From Sphaerulina vaccinii (lineage: Eukaryota > Ascomycota > Dothideomycetes > Mycosphaerellales > Mycosphaerellaceae), in assembly GCA_022570795.1 (NCBI GenBank), contig JAKUDP010000004.1, positions 558,001 through 622,000 on the forward strand: 64,000 bases of DNA, written 5' to 3'. The notes beneath the pieces are model-generated. The model saw only the letters and a program-made list of their open reading frames with translations, was not told the origin of the DNA and ran no database searches. The translations under genes were made by a program, and so were the position numbers. Each line of letters opens with the position of its first letter. Positions within the stretch are counted from its first letter, which is position 1. Positions 29,512-41,594 of the stretch are shown one piece after another.

Positions 29512-31485
29512 ATGCCATTGGACGTGGATTCAAGCGAGATTCGTATTGCTACTGTACTCCCTGCAGAGGTCCTAGATGCCCCTCTCGAAATCACACTGCG
29601 CGTGTACCCGTTGCAGCAATGTGTGCCTTTCGAAGCTCTCTCTTACATGTGGGAATATACACCAGCTGGAGCCATCGAGCAGGCTTTTCAAGAGTCGAAG
29701 ATCAAGAGGCTGCTCACAATCAACGGAAGCTATGCCCTCAATATCACTGGCAACCTAGAAGCAGCTTTGCGACAATTTCACCATGATGCCAATAGCAGTG
29801 AGTTCAGTATCTGGATTGATGCTATCTGCATAAATCAGCAAGACGATGTCGAGAAAGATCATCAAGTCAAGCTCATGGATCAGATCTACAAGATGGCCAC
29901 GAACGTGAGAATGTGGCTTGGTCCTGCAACACTCCAGACTGAGTTGGCATTCGAACATCTGAATTACGCTTCGAAGCTAGAGACGATACAGATGCTTCAG
30001 TCTTTTGAGCCTGCGAGTCCCGGGCAGCTACCTGGCACTCACACTACTATCGACGACTGGCTTGCACTTGGGTCTCTGTTTCGCAATCCCTATTGGCGCC
30101 GTAGATGGATCACGCAAGAGTTCGTACTAGCCAGGTCCAGGACACTTCACTGCGGACGGTTTTCAGCTGGCCCTTTCGCCGACCTCTGGGCTGAGATCGG
30201 GAGGCTACTCTACTACGCCAACGACTGCCCCAATATCACATCCAGGTTCATACACCGAATGTTCCAGACAGAGCAAAGTGTGCTCGGGATCGCGCATTTC
30301 GAAAGCAGTGCCGTCATGGCAGCTCTGGATCCTTTCATCAGAGCTGTAACCTTCACGAAGAATTGGGACGTGTCAAGACAGTGGAATGCAATCGAGTTGG
30401 ACTTCTTCTTCCAGTCAGACTGCACCATGGACAAGGATCGTATCGTAGGAGTCCTCGGCTTACTTCCTGAACAAGTGAGAGACAGTATCAACATAAATCA
30501 CGACATCAGCCTCGAGACGATCTATGAGAACTTCACTTACGAGTACATGCGATGGTCGAAGAGCTTCAACATGATGTTCTTGGCGGAGAGCTCCAACAAG
30601 GACATTCCTTCGTGGGTACCTGACCTTAGACGACGTGCCAGAAAGACTCCGACTTTTGAAGAAGTTCGACGTCTCGATACTGAGCCGGATCAACCCGAAA
30701 CCGACGACGACCAGCCCAGCGAGATACCTTTCTTCGCCAGCATTGGATCTCACTTCAATGCATCTCTTGGTGCTAACTTCGACATCGCGAATCCTAGGTC
30801 TGGTGTTCTCGCAGTCCAAGGCATCTTTGTAGACACAATAGTTGGCACGGTCTCCAAGCCCAACAACTCACTGACATTAGACGACTTGAAGCAAGTTCTC
30901 ACCTCCTGGGGCACCCTCGACACAAAACTTCAAGACTCCCACACGATCCCGAATGTACCATGCACGCTAGAAGATGTCGTTGAAACAATGTGTCTCAACA
31001 TGACACCAGAACACGATCCCAATCTTTCGCCGGCCACGCCTTTTCGTAAATGCAGGCCAGAAGACATTAGTCGCTATCCTTTGGTATGGAACTGTGACCT
31101 CAACAATTTGCCCGAAGGTGTTACTGCAGCTGAAGTCCGCATCAAAGCTCACTGGCCCAGGACAGTAATCACCTCTGGCAACTTCTTCATTACCAACACA
31201 GGCAGGTTTGGACTTTCCTCAGGTGAGGTCAAAGCAAATGATTCTGTATTTGTGATAGCTGGAGCTAGCATGCCGTTATGTCTCAGGAGCACGTCCGATG
31301 TCGATAGTGCTTATGTGTATATCGGTATTGCTTACTTACGAGGTGAGTGGACTCAGGCTCATTGTGGTGATGAATGTGCTAACTTGGACTTATTAGGTAT
31401 CATGGATGGAGAAGCAGTTTCTGCTGCGAAGAAAGAGGACTTAGAAGATGCCAGTCAGATCTTCCAGACTATTTGCCTGGTATGA
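29512..31485 (+). CDS. Heterokaryon incompatibility (HET) domain protein
   Basis: Exons 29512-31342 and 31397-31485 (GTGAGT...TATTAG, branch GCTAAC) give 639 residues. The HET blocks are clear: FEALSYMWE near residue 45, FSIWIDAICINQQDDVEKDH (block 1), RRRWITQEFVLARSRTLHCG (block 2) and IPSWVPDLRR (block 3). HET proteins trigger regulated cell death when incompatible hyphae fuse, and many are innate-immunity-like. No C-terminal repeat (WD, ankyrin) is present; the last exon carries the usual GIMDGEAV end motif. The 54 nt intron is divisible by three, so retention would yield a protein of 657 residues. A second HET gene lies at 53691. Confidence 0.9.
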   Translation: MPLDVDSSEIRIATVLPAEVLDAPLEITLRVYPLQQCVPFEALSYMWEYTPAGAIEQAFQESKIKRLLTINGSYALNITGNLEAALRQFHHDANSSEFSIWIDAICINQQDDVEKDHQVKLMDQIYKMATNVRMWLGPATLQTELAFEHLNYASKLETIQMLQSFEPASPGQLPGTHTTIDDWLALGSLFRNPYWRRRWITQEFVLARSRTLHCGRFSAGPFADLWAEIGRLLYYANDCPNITSRFIHRMFQTEQSVLGIAHFESSAVMAALDPFIRAVTFTKNWDVSRQWNAIELDFFFQSDCTMDKDRIVGVLGLLPEQVRDSININHDISLETIYENFTYEYMRWSKSFNMMFLAESSNKDIPSWVPDLRRRARKTPTFEEVRRLDTEPDQPETDDDQPSEIPFFASIGSHFNASLGANFDIANPRSGVLAVQGIFVDTIVGTVSKPNNSLTLDDLKQVLTSWGTLDTKLQDSHTIPNVPCTLEDVVETMCLNMTPEHDPNLSPATPFRKCRPEDISRYPLVWNCDLNNLPEGVTAAEVRIKAHWPRTVITSGNFFITNTGRFGLSSGEVKANDSVFVIAGASMPLCLRSTSDVDSAYVYIGIAYLRGEWTQAHCGDECANLDLLGIMDGEAVSAAKKEDLEDASQIFQTICLV

Positions 31486-31667
31486 GAACGATCTTGAACA
31501 TGATACGTTTCAGTTCCGAATATCGGTGCCATCCACGCAGCTCGGGGCGAAGACAATGCAAGGACGACAATGGTCACTCCCTTGGAGTCTCGGAGAGTGA
31601 CACCTTTCTTGTCAGCAATGTGTGTGCTCACAGTTGGACTTCCGGGTACATGTAGCATGGCTTAATG

Positions 31668-33158
31668 CTAATCCATCACAACATCCGACATATCCAGCGT
31701 ATCATCATCATACAACTCAGCACTATCGATCTGACCAGAGTCACTCCACCAGATCATATTGGTGTTCGTATGCCAATGCACACCAGCATGCTTTTCATCA
31801 TTGACTCTAGAGCAACGCCTGTAGATCATAAAGTTGATACTTCGACGCAGCCAAAGATGCAGGAAGTGTGTCCAGCCAGGTGGAGTCGGCACGATCACAT
31901 CTTGTGGTAGTCCGGAGTCGGCATGGAGATCTTCCAGGCACAGCTCTTCTAGCCTCACTCTCAAGTCAGCCGGCACAACTCCGATAAGGTCGTCCTTTGC
32001 GAGAAGCCATGATTCCATAAAGTCCAGGACTTTGGAAGTCTCTTCGAAATGAGCATGCTGCGTAATCGAGGGCATGATATCTTCGGGAACTTCAAAGCTT
32101 CTCACTGAAGCCATGAGTATGCCCAGCAGAGCTCGTGTGCTGATAACTTGCAGCTCATCGCTCTCTGGCTTCTCATCCAGAGACTCCCATCCCGCTTGGT
32201 CGTCTACATCGATCTCAAGGTCAGCATCATTGCGAGTTTCCAGTTTTTATACAAAAGATACAGAAATCAGCTCACCACAGTCGGCGCACCTCAACCGCGA
32301 AACCCTCTCACTATCATCCATTAAAGCCTGCATCTCACGCTCTGTCGTACGGATCTCATGCCCGCAAGCCAACCTGATGATCAAATGGTTATTCTGGCCA
32401 GTATCAGGATCCTGCAGCGTTATCACTTCGATCTCCTGACCTCGCATTGATAATCGAACACCGCGGTTCTTGTTCGCAGAATTCCAGCGATGTCGCCATT
32501 TCTCGAAGTCTCGCGAGTAGAACACGATATCTTGTGCCATCATGCTGACTTCTGCGGCGATGTACGAGCGAGCGGAGCTTCTGAAGACTACATCACTCAA
32601 AAGTTCTATCCAAGGTCGTTGAGCCGAGAGTAGTATCGTCCATTCTTCTGAGGTGAAGTCGGAAGCGTAGACATTTCGTTCTCCTTCGACCAGTGTCTCG
32701 AGTTGGAGACGGTATTGCATTTGATCATTCGAGAAGTGCGACACGACTGAAATTGTCGGCTCGCCTTCATACGAAGCCAGTGCATCCATGATTATGAGAA
32801 GTTCCATAACATGATCATTCGCGCGTATCGAGTGAAAGTCGGGCCGTACACTGCCCGGATCCATTGCGTAGCAATACTCTGAGTTATATCGATTGAGCTG
32901 ATGTTTCAGTGCATCTGGCTGTGATCGGTAGTCGATGTTCTTCGGCTCTGGAAGAATCACGGTACTGATATCTGGCACGAGATCGAGTGCTGGAAAAACG
33001 AATCGTATCGAGTGGTGCGGGGATCTTGTGGGATATGTTGTGATATGCTGCTCTACTTGCTCTTCAACTTGTTGTTCTTCTTCTGTGTTGTTCAGTGAGC
33101 GCTTTCCAGAGATGCCGAGCTTGCTCAGAGCGCTGATGATGTCGTTGGCGTCTGTCAT
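31668..33158 (-). CDS. Unknown protein with zinc-ribbon/RING-like motif
   Basis: Exons 33158-32262 and 32213-31668, joined across a 48 nt GTATCT...TTGAG intron with a GCTGAC branch, give 480 residues. The central region is helical without recognised domain. Before the intron there is a motif CGHEIRTTEREMQALM ... LRCADCG, with Cys-x-His and a CxxC pair spaced ~30 residues apart, as in RING-like, treble-clef or zinc-ribbon modules. The second exon is mostly acidic and helical, with TPPGWTHFLHLWLRRSINFM and an acidic tail. Fungal proteins of this layout, often with such a terminal Cys/His pair, are common near HET genes and have no known role. The 3' end lies 183 nt past the HET stop; the genes are convergent. 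Confidence 0.65.
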
Positions 33159-33584
33159 GATGATTGTGTTATCCGTTCGGATGGTATTGTCGGGCTGAAC
33201 ATGTGAGAAGTTTAGCTGGTTGATGTGCCGGACCCATCATACTTACTTGCGGCAGCAGAATACATCATTGCTGTAAGACAGTTCTCAAACGTTGTCTTAC
33301 GTGCTGTTGTTTGTTGCCCGTTGCGACAGTCTCATGTCAACAAGCAAGTGCAGGGATCAGGTTGAAGCGAAGTAGACCCAGATGCCAAGACGTACTTTCG
33401 ATCTAGTCAATACCAAACTGCCATCGTAGAATGATTATAATGCCGGGGTTTCCTTCGTCCCCTTTTTCCCTGCTCTACTCGGCATTTTCTCCCGCGGAGG
33501 ATATTTCTTTGAGCCCAGGAATATTCATTTGCGCAGCTCACGGCTTCTTGATACGCACTCTGCTGTGCCACTCAATATCCACGC
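33159..33584. other. Intergenic, no gene supported
   Basis: 426 bp between the ATG of the previous minus-strand gene and the 3' end of the next. The plus-strand frames extend as antisense of the large secreted gene. Confidence 0.4.
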
Positions 33585-36500
33585 TCACTCAAACCTTTCA
33601 GCTCGCAAGGTTGTCCCGCTCGAGTCCGTACTCCGTCGATTCGCCCTCGCAACAGGCCGGCATTTCGACTTGTCGCCCATCCTACAGCTCTCCTCATCGG
33701 CTTTCATCTTCATCAGGTCCTCAATTGACATATCGGCCAATTTACCGGCACCAGGATGGATTGCATTGAGCTGGTCCTTTTGACTAATCTTCTGGACTTC
33801 TTGAAGAGTCTTGTTCACAAGATAGCCAGATCCAAGATGCATTGCTTCCAATTGCTGGCGTAGGCCTTCCTTCATTACAAGGTCGAGTTCTGGAACAATG
33901 TAGAAAGCAGAATGCGGGTCGAGCCAAGCTGGATCTATGCCATAATAACTCGCGGCATCAATAGGATGTTTGTCATCGTCGAGGCCCACGCCATTTCGCC
34001 AGGCTTGGTAGAGCATTACATCGTGGGCATTACCTGAAGTGCGATTCCACATGGGCTCCTCTTTAAGTCTCTCCAATGAACTGAGTATGGGTCCTATCGC
34101 AGCGACAGCATCCACGATTGGTTGTTGAATCGTTCTGAGGAACTTCCGGATTTTGTCTTCCAAGTGATGAGATTCAGATGCATGACACTTGGTGTAAAGC
34201 TGTTTTGTCCACCACAGTCCGCGGATGCCACCTTTGCCCTTGTCAAGCAGTCCAAGGTAGGATGCATCGAAGTTCTGGAAGAAGATTCGCACGAAAGCAG
34301 AAGTGCCAAAACGATAGTCCCTACGTTAAAGCAGATACAGGTCAGTTCGAGTGTGAGCCAAATTACTGTTGGAGTTGACTTACAGCTCATGATGATAACC
34401 TCCTGTCCACGTCGAGTTAGTCCCAGTGTTACAGCGCTCATCATCCTCTGGAGACTTTGAGACAGCATAATCGAAGCGAATTGGTTGCTGCAAATACTAT
34501 TAGCCAATATAACGAGCAAAAGGACTATGTGTATCGTACGAAGTGTGCACCAATAGCCAGCGGATCTCCTATTTGGTCTTTACCAAACGAGAAGAACGCC
34601 GGGATGAGGCTAAGCTTGAATCTTGGTCCAGCGCTGACAGTGAACGTCAGACTAGTCTGGTTTGCCGCGATTGTCACATCGGCAGGTAGATATGCTGTTG
34701 TGATATCGAGCGTATTGACGAGCTTGTCTTCCTTGAGCGCATCGAATGTGAGTTTGCCCCCTTTGGCGATCTGGAAGTGGAATCCAGGAAACGTGCTATA
34801 TAGCTGTCAGTGTGGTTCGTTCCATATGCGGCATAGATGAACCATGATCATACAGGTTAAAGTTGATGTGGCCTGATACGGCAGCCTCCAAGGTCAAAGG
34901 ACACAAAGTCCAAGGTAATACGGAGCCCATGCCATTGCTCTGCAACCATTTGTTAGCGTTAAGTCTCGAGTGAACCATCGGCTTCATCTTACACTGGATG
35001 ATCCCTTCCCACCTCCTTTGCCGCCGCCTTTCACTTTCGGACGCCCCCCATTCTTTGGTTTACTCCCTTTTTGCTTTGGCTTTGGTTGGCCCTTTGGCTT
35101 TGGCTTGCCATCTCCATCCTCACCAGGTTTTGGTTTTGCAGGTATAGAGCCTCCGGGTTCTTTATAGTTTGGTGGTCGCTTCCATGGATTCCTGTTGCCA
35201 GGCTTAGGTTCTGGATTGAGCGGCGGGTTCTTCCATGGCTTGGGAATCTGCTTTCCGGGGTCATCGAATTCCCCTTGTCCGGGCTTATGGTAGTCTTGAT
35301 CGTCAGCAGGACGCCACGTTCTTGGATCACCATCCCAAACTGTATTGATCGCTAAACAAAGTCAGCTTGCACCACTCCAGAACATTTCGCTGCAATACAC
35401 ACCACCTGCTCCACCTCCGACAGCGACTGACGTGCCGATGGACGGAATCACTGCGCCAGGAAAGATATCGAGATCGAACCTTTACAACAGTCAGCGTACG
35501 CATGCTTGTGCCAATTTGGAGCACAAGGTCGAATAGACTTACCAAAGTCCCATGGTGATATCAGCATTGATCATAGCTTGGAATTTGATGTCGACCTCCT
35601 CTAGCACTTCAAGTTCAACCTTCGCCTCACGCATGTACAACTTCATGTACGCTCTAACGAGAGCACCAGCACTCTGGAACTCGTTTTGATCGTCTATGAA
35701 TTTCTGGTAGCAGTCCAGGGAATGGTCTTCGAAGATTGACTTCAAAGTACACTTGGTCATGTCCTTGAACGTGTGGAACGGATGGAGCAGACTATTGTCG
35801 GCGTGTATGCAGTGCTCGCCAGATTCGGTCTGAGGCAGCTTGATGTCTTTGCAGCTTGGCCAGTTGGGATCGGAGATATGACAGGTAGGCTCGCCCAGGT
35901 ACCCACCCCCAGAGCATCCATCATTCCCAGCTTCACACCTCTTCTGCAAGTGCTCGGCCAGCTTTTGATGCCTATATCTCCTCTCAGTCTCAAGAAATGT
36001 CTCGATCTGCGGTCTAAGGTTTTGGTGTTTTTCAATATCATTTAGGGGTGCCTCTGGAGTGCCACGCTTTTTTAGGCACGTATGCCCGATCTTGCCATGG
36101 TGCTTGTGACCGAAATCAAACTTTATGCTGATACTTGCCTTGAACCTGCCCTTTCTTCTGCAGTCGAGGCAGTAGAGATCCACTCTGGGTATGGCGATAT
36201 CGAACTGATGATCCCCGGAGCCGGCGCTGAGACAACATTAGTTTCTGCAATGAAGAAGGCGCGCGAAATACATACTGCTTTGGCGGGAGGAACTCTGACG
36301 TGATGTCCCATGCAGGACCGTAAGATTTGTTGCCCAGACTGAATTCCACGGACGCGGATGCACCAGGACGATGTAGACTCCAGTGAACGTCTACATCCAA
36401 ATTATGGAAGCCGAAACTGCTATCGACATCGCCTCTTTTGGTAGGAGGCGAATCATCTGTACGCAATTTCAGTACAACGTACCATCACTTGGACAGCGTG

Positions 36501-37265
36501 AGGACAGGATCTTACCGAGGACCCAGCCAGAGCTTCGCCGAGGAACAGCTACTTCATCATCTGACAAGTGAAAGTGTATCACGTCTAGCTCTGTCCGCCA
36601 CTCGTTAGATGCAAAGAGATGTGCCATTAGAGGCATTGCTTTGATCGTGATTTTCTTCGTTGTCGCGTCGGCAGTCACGTTGTATGATCTATCCTATGTT
36701 AGCGGTGCCCCTAAGAGAATCACATATAGCGATACCGGAAGAAAGAACGCTCGCCAGCGCCCATGAAGCAATCTTCGCCCTCCACAGCGAATAGGTACTG
36801 CTCTGAAGCATTCCACGCAGCAGTAGCAAGATCGAAGTGCAGAGTTTCTCTAAAGTTCAACTCGAGCTCAGTGAGCTCGTCTGGTGCCGCATTCTTGTGG
36901 CACCCGACTGTTTCGTTCTGAAGGAAAGGCTCGATATTCTCGAGATTGACATATGAGTGGTTGGCATGTCGAAGGACGAACTCGGTCACCTTGGAAGGCG
37001 ATAATCCTGAGAACATTAGCATGCCACTGGATAATCAGGCAAAATAAGTACCATTCTCAATTAGTCCGGCGTGGTATTGCAGGGACTTTTGTGGTTTGAA
37101 GATGTCGGGAGAAGGCTCCCATAGCCCATCACTTGGCCATATGTTGATGGGCACCAGGAAGGTATCTTTCTTCTTGAACACCGGTTCGGCGGCTGTGCAG
37201 AGCGAGCATAAGAGAGTGAAGAACAACAGAATGCGAAGGCATCGCAGTAGAGACGGCCGCCACAT
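33585..37265 (-). CDS. Very large secreted protein of unknown function, about a dozen exons
   Basis: Starts with a signal peptide (MWRPSLLRCLRILLFFTLLC) at 37265 and ends at 33585. Splice signals and phases were verified for the last junctions (34384/34320, 34540/34487), and the others show GTRNGT donors. Order: beta-rich N-terminal region (WRTELDVIHFHLSDDEVAVP, DSSFGFHNLDVDVHWSLHRP), a Cys pair VDLYCLDCRRKGRF followed by KASISIKFDFG, a Cys-rich middle, a beta strand pair EVLEEVDIKFQAMINADITM, then a Pro/Lys/Gly-rich basic linker, and a C-terminal beta region with CNTGTNSTWTGGYHHEL. The Cys pair with following strands resembles the DUF7029/DUF7223-type fungal secreted proteins, but I am not sure. 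Role unknown; extracellular or wall-associated. Confidence 0.62.
35000..35330 (-). other. Pro/Lys/Gly-rich low-complexity linker region
   Basis: The protein read here is very rich in Pro, Lys and Gly (KPWKNPPLNPEPKPGNRNPW, KPKPKGQPKPKQKGSKPKNG and a GGGKGGGKG end). It is positively charged and predicted disordered. Such linkers bind anionic polymers or tether domains in wall proteins. It sits between the two beta-rich halves of the secreted protein. Confidence 0.7.
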
Positions 37266-37989
37266 CTTTTGAGCATGTCCAAGTGTGAGATGTCTTTGCA
37301 GCTTCAGAGTATGAGCGAACGGACACCTTTTAAGAGGGAAGCACTTGACTACAGGTCATAGTGCAAGATCATCTACATCTCGATCAAGCCTACTGCTCTT
37401 CCGACACTGTCCGTCAAGACAGAGGATTCCAGAAGAGTCGCATATCGTGAAAGCGTCAGGGCCATAGCGGGACGCCCGGCCGCACTGGACTATCATAGTC
37501 AAGTCCACAGATATCGAAGCCACTGGCAGTATAGAAAGCATGATAAGAGACAACCGCGGCGATGGTTGGTGATTATAGGAGTAAACAGTGATTTAAGGAG
37601 AGGTGGCCCGATGATCGGAGTCGATCGGACCGTCTTGGCAGGATTTTCTCGGCATCTTCAACCTTTTCAACCACCTCATCTGCTCTTCCACGCGGGTCCG
37701 CGCAGCTGTGAAGCGCAATACTGCACGGACTCAATGGCAATGTCGAATGGATTACTCCGTCGGCAGTTTTATGTGGGAGCCGCTGGAGCCGGCGACGCTC
37801 ATCGTCCAGATGCGGTATCGATGAAGCGGCACCAGAAGGAAGCGCCTGATACATGCCACGCAAGAATATATTTCACGAGATGAAGCAGTTGTCTGCTCGT
37901 TCTCATTCCTCTCACCTCATCATCCGCACCTTCTGCTTCCTCCACCAAATATCGCCAGTTCCCTCATACGTCAAGAAGTGGCTGTGAAG
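37266..37989. other. Divergent region between secreted genes; copy A of duplicated upstream DNA
   Basis: Shares patches with 40870-41300, such as GAAAGCATGATAAGAG at about 37535 and 41058, in the same order and at similar distance upstream of each secreted paralog. Short minus-strand frames here are not convincing genes. Confidence 0.45.
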
Positions 37990-40053
37990 ATGGTCATACG
38001 TGCCCTGTTGGCGGCAGCCATACTCGTGCTTGGCTATGGTATCCACCTCATCGATGCCGCAGCCGTTCGCGGGTCAAGTAACATCAATTTGACGACGTCC
38101 TCCTTGGACGGGGTATCCCACCATGCCGAAGAGCCCCCTGTTCTGGAACTGAAGACTCCGCAGATCATGAAGCGGAAGCACTACGACTGGTGTAAAGCGA
38201 GCCTCGATGAATGCTACGATGCACAGACTTGGCTCAAAACGGTGGTCCAGGACAACCGAGGCAGGCTCGAACGACTGACAGAAGACTACAAAGTGGCTTA
38301 CGCGAACTTTGAGGAGAACAAAAACATTTGCGGACTCAAGCCACGCGAGGTTGCAGCTCGCGGGATCATAGGTGGTGGCGGTGGCCTTATACCAGGACTG
38401 TCACCCGCATACGAGGTTTTTGATGCTGCAGTGAGCAAGTTGACAGACTGGCTCAATCCAGCCCCTCGCAATTGCACACAGACCGAACTGTGCTACCAGG
38501 ATGTCCGGACAATCAAAATCATGGCGCATGAGCAGCTTGTCAATCTGACAAAAGTTGAGCAAGACATTGCCGATTATGCAGCACAATCAACTCAATGTAT
38601 CGACGAACAAGTGGAGGCTTACAAGAATGGCTTACAGCCGCGGAGCGATTCGGTAGTGCGAAGAGATAATAGCCATCGAGTCGAAGCAAAGGAGGTGTTG
38701 TAAGTAATATCCAAATCTTGAATGACGTCCCTGCTAACCATTCGTAGAGATGCGAACACACGGATGTGCGACGAGATCAGAGGATGGGCTCATGCACACC
38801 AACAATACGAACAGAGCGAATCTGACAAGCTCGAAGCCATGTTGTCAAAAAATTGGTCTGGCCATAAGCCGCTACCGGACAGAAAATGCATTCCACGCGA
38901 CGCGGGGCGAACACACGAGAAACGCAAAGTCTGGCAAGAAAGCCTCGACGAGTTGAAAAAGAATCTCGGCGACTGTCGGAAAGAAATTCAAACATCACTG
39001 GATTCCGCCAAGACGTACAATGAAAAGAGGCAAAATACCTATGAAAAAGAGATGGATCCAATCATGCACCTTTGGCATGACCAACGCTACCTCCCGCCAA
39101 TCAACGACACGCCTCCTTATTGCCCTCTCGATGGTCCGCCAGCTCTACCCTCGGCTTTTTCACTCAATGACCTGCCACCTCTGCCTTCAAGACCTACAGC
39201 TGCAGCTAGTTCACTCGACAACCCGCCAGCTGTGCCTCCAAAACCTACATCAGGCATGTCTAGCACGGAGGAAACCTCCAGTAGGCAGCACGATACGTCC
39301 GAAGCGGCAGCCCTTATCAAGCGCAGCAGCGACAAATGGCACAAGCAGGCCATTGATGCATCGAAGGACTTCACGGGATTTCTGCATGACACGGCGCAAG
39401 ATCTGTTAAACGACCTTAAGCAGTGTCGGATAGATAAGACAAAGGTCGTGGAGAAATTATTCGGTGAGCATTATGAACGCAAGGCGGCGCTTGCCAGTGC
39501 CCAGGCGAGCATAAAAACTCTCAACGAAGTGGCCCAGAAGACAGTCATTAAAACAATCACTGAGACTTCCGAGGCTAAGCTTGCGACAGCAAGTGGTATC
39601 CAGACTACCGTGACCACCACTGTCACTTCATTTATCACCGCCTCCGCCTCTGAGCGCATCAACACACAGGGCGTCAACAGGGCTGTCACAACTCACGCAA
39701 ATGCTTCTTCGACAAGCACAGCCGTGGGCATAGTTCCTGCGTACAAGCCTACGACAATCAATCCTGGTGGCGAATCCGGCTCTATGGTGCCAGCTGCTAT
39801 GGTCTCAGCACCTGCATCCATGTCTGATGATTTATCTGGCCCGATCATTGCTACAGTTTTTGTTTCTGTGACACCATCCCACTCTGCATCGAAGTCTAAT
39901 GCTTCATCTGGCCGTATTACCTCTACGGTTTTCGTTTCTGTAACGCCATCCGCACAACTTGTCAAATCACCCGAGCCGTCGAGCAGCGCATCTACACCAA
40001 CGACCAGCGAAGCGAAACTAGTCGCCACAATACCGACTATACCCACAGCTTGA
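37990..40053 (+). CDS. Secreted Thr/Ser-rich protein, tandem paralog A
   Basis: Exons 37990-38699 and 38748-40053 join through a GTAAGT...TTCGTAG intron with a GCTAAC branch; 671 residues. A signal peptide (MVIRALLAAAILVLGYG) is followed by a helical Cys-containing region (DWCKASLDECYDAQTWLK) with a Gly-rich hairpin IIGGGGGLIP, then after the intron a repeat-like helical domain (DANTRMCDEIRGWAHAHQQY), a Pro-rich stretch of SL(N/D)xPPxxP units, a KWHKQAIDASKDF helix domain and a Ser/Thr-rich tail with (S/T)TVFVSVTPS repeats. The second half is homologous to the protein at 41595. No known domain or GPI signal was recognised. Extracellular, possibly wall-linked by its glycosylated tail; unknown role. 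Confidence 0.72.
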
Positions 40054-41594
40054 GCGCGGCCTGCGAATCTGACCATACGGAGCTCTGATTGCACGCACGG
40101 TACTCGTTACAAGGCGGCTCGGAGTTCTATCGAGAGGGTACTTTCTTAATGAAAGCAATGCGGAGGTTGACAACCGAATACCGAAAGCACATTTGCTCCA
40201 TATACTATATCTTTTGGACAGGGCGGTCTTTGTGGGAACGATGCAGTTAAAAAGTAATAGTTCTCGCCTGATTTACAGATCACCACGAACTTGACAAAAT
40301 CCCAATATAAAGAGAAGGCGTTTGAGAGACGAATCCTGCTGATCGAGCCTGCACGTGGGCATGGTCGAATGCGAGTTCGGGTTTTCCTGTTAGCACACTG
40401 CGAGATCCGCTCCATAGTATACAATAATCAGTCTAGTTTTCTTCACAAAAGGTAGACCATGACATAGGTACTCATTGTGGCAACTTAGTAAGCGACATAA
40501 ACCTCAGCTTTGCAGCTCTGCAAAGGACACGTACAACTACATCGACAATCATATCGCACTCTCTGCTAATGTACACGTCTCATCTTCATCAGCGGAATAC
40601 TATTCCAAGTAATATCCATCCTGCGACAATATCCAATCTGGGTATAGTACAACTACGATCCGTGAGCTCCTATCGCCCCGCCGCACGCGTTCGCTCCACC
40701 TGCATTCGAGCAAGATCGCACTCGAAGAAAGCTACGAGTTGATTCCGCGTTACGAGTACACGTAGGGAGTGGGACGCAATAAAGTGCCACCAAATAGGAG
40801 CGACTATGGAGCATGAAATCGGACTACCCGGATCCGCTGTCAAGGAGAGACCTCCAATCCGCTAGCCTTTCTGGACCTATACCTCACTTATCCTCTGTTT
40901 CCACCCACAAAGCATGATAGCTGATTCACATTCCACCTCAGTGATGCCCTTCGGCTTTTCCGGGACGTGAAAGGACCAATTTTTCTCCTCCTGAGGCATC
41001 GCAATGAAGCTACCTACGGGAGCACAACGAAGGAGTCTGATTAGCTCCATTGGCATCGAAAGCATGATAAGAGTGGTTGCCGCAGGAGTAGAGAATGGTA
41101 CTGTATATGTGTCCCGATCAAACGGACCGGCTTGGCTCGGCATCTCGCCATCTCGCGACCACCGTCTTCCACCTGGCTCCGAAGAGCATGATAACGCCAG
41201 GACTCCAGTAACGGTGTCGAACGGAGAGATTCGGCCCTGTCGCAGTTCATCGCCTTCATCCTCGACCCGATATGGAAGTACGAGCACCTTCGACCTCATT
41301 CAGTTACAGGTATTGCCTATGCTACCACAGAGCTTTGTACAGCATCCGCAGGAGCCGTTCTCCCTCTTTATCCGAGTACAGCCTCAGCGAAGCAATGGTC
41401 ATATGTAAAGGGGATATATATATTCTCTTCTGCTGCTCGTCCTTCTCATCTTCCACTCATCCACTTCCACTCGCTTCGACATCGACCTACTACCCGGCTT
41501 TCACCAGATTCGCAAGACCATTACATTTACGTTAACACATATCAAGCCTACGCACAAGACCATTTACATCATCCAGCACAGGGAAATAGTCACC
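40054..41594. other. Intergenic, 1.54 kb; copy B of duplicated upstream DNA
   Basis: No gene can be supported, although short frames exist on both strands around 40877-41408. The 3' part resembles the DNA upstream of paralog A, arguing for segmental duplication. A TATATATA stretch near 41417-41424 lies ~170 bp upstream of the next ATG. Confidence 0.45.
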
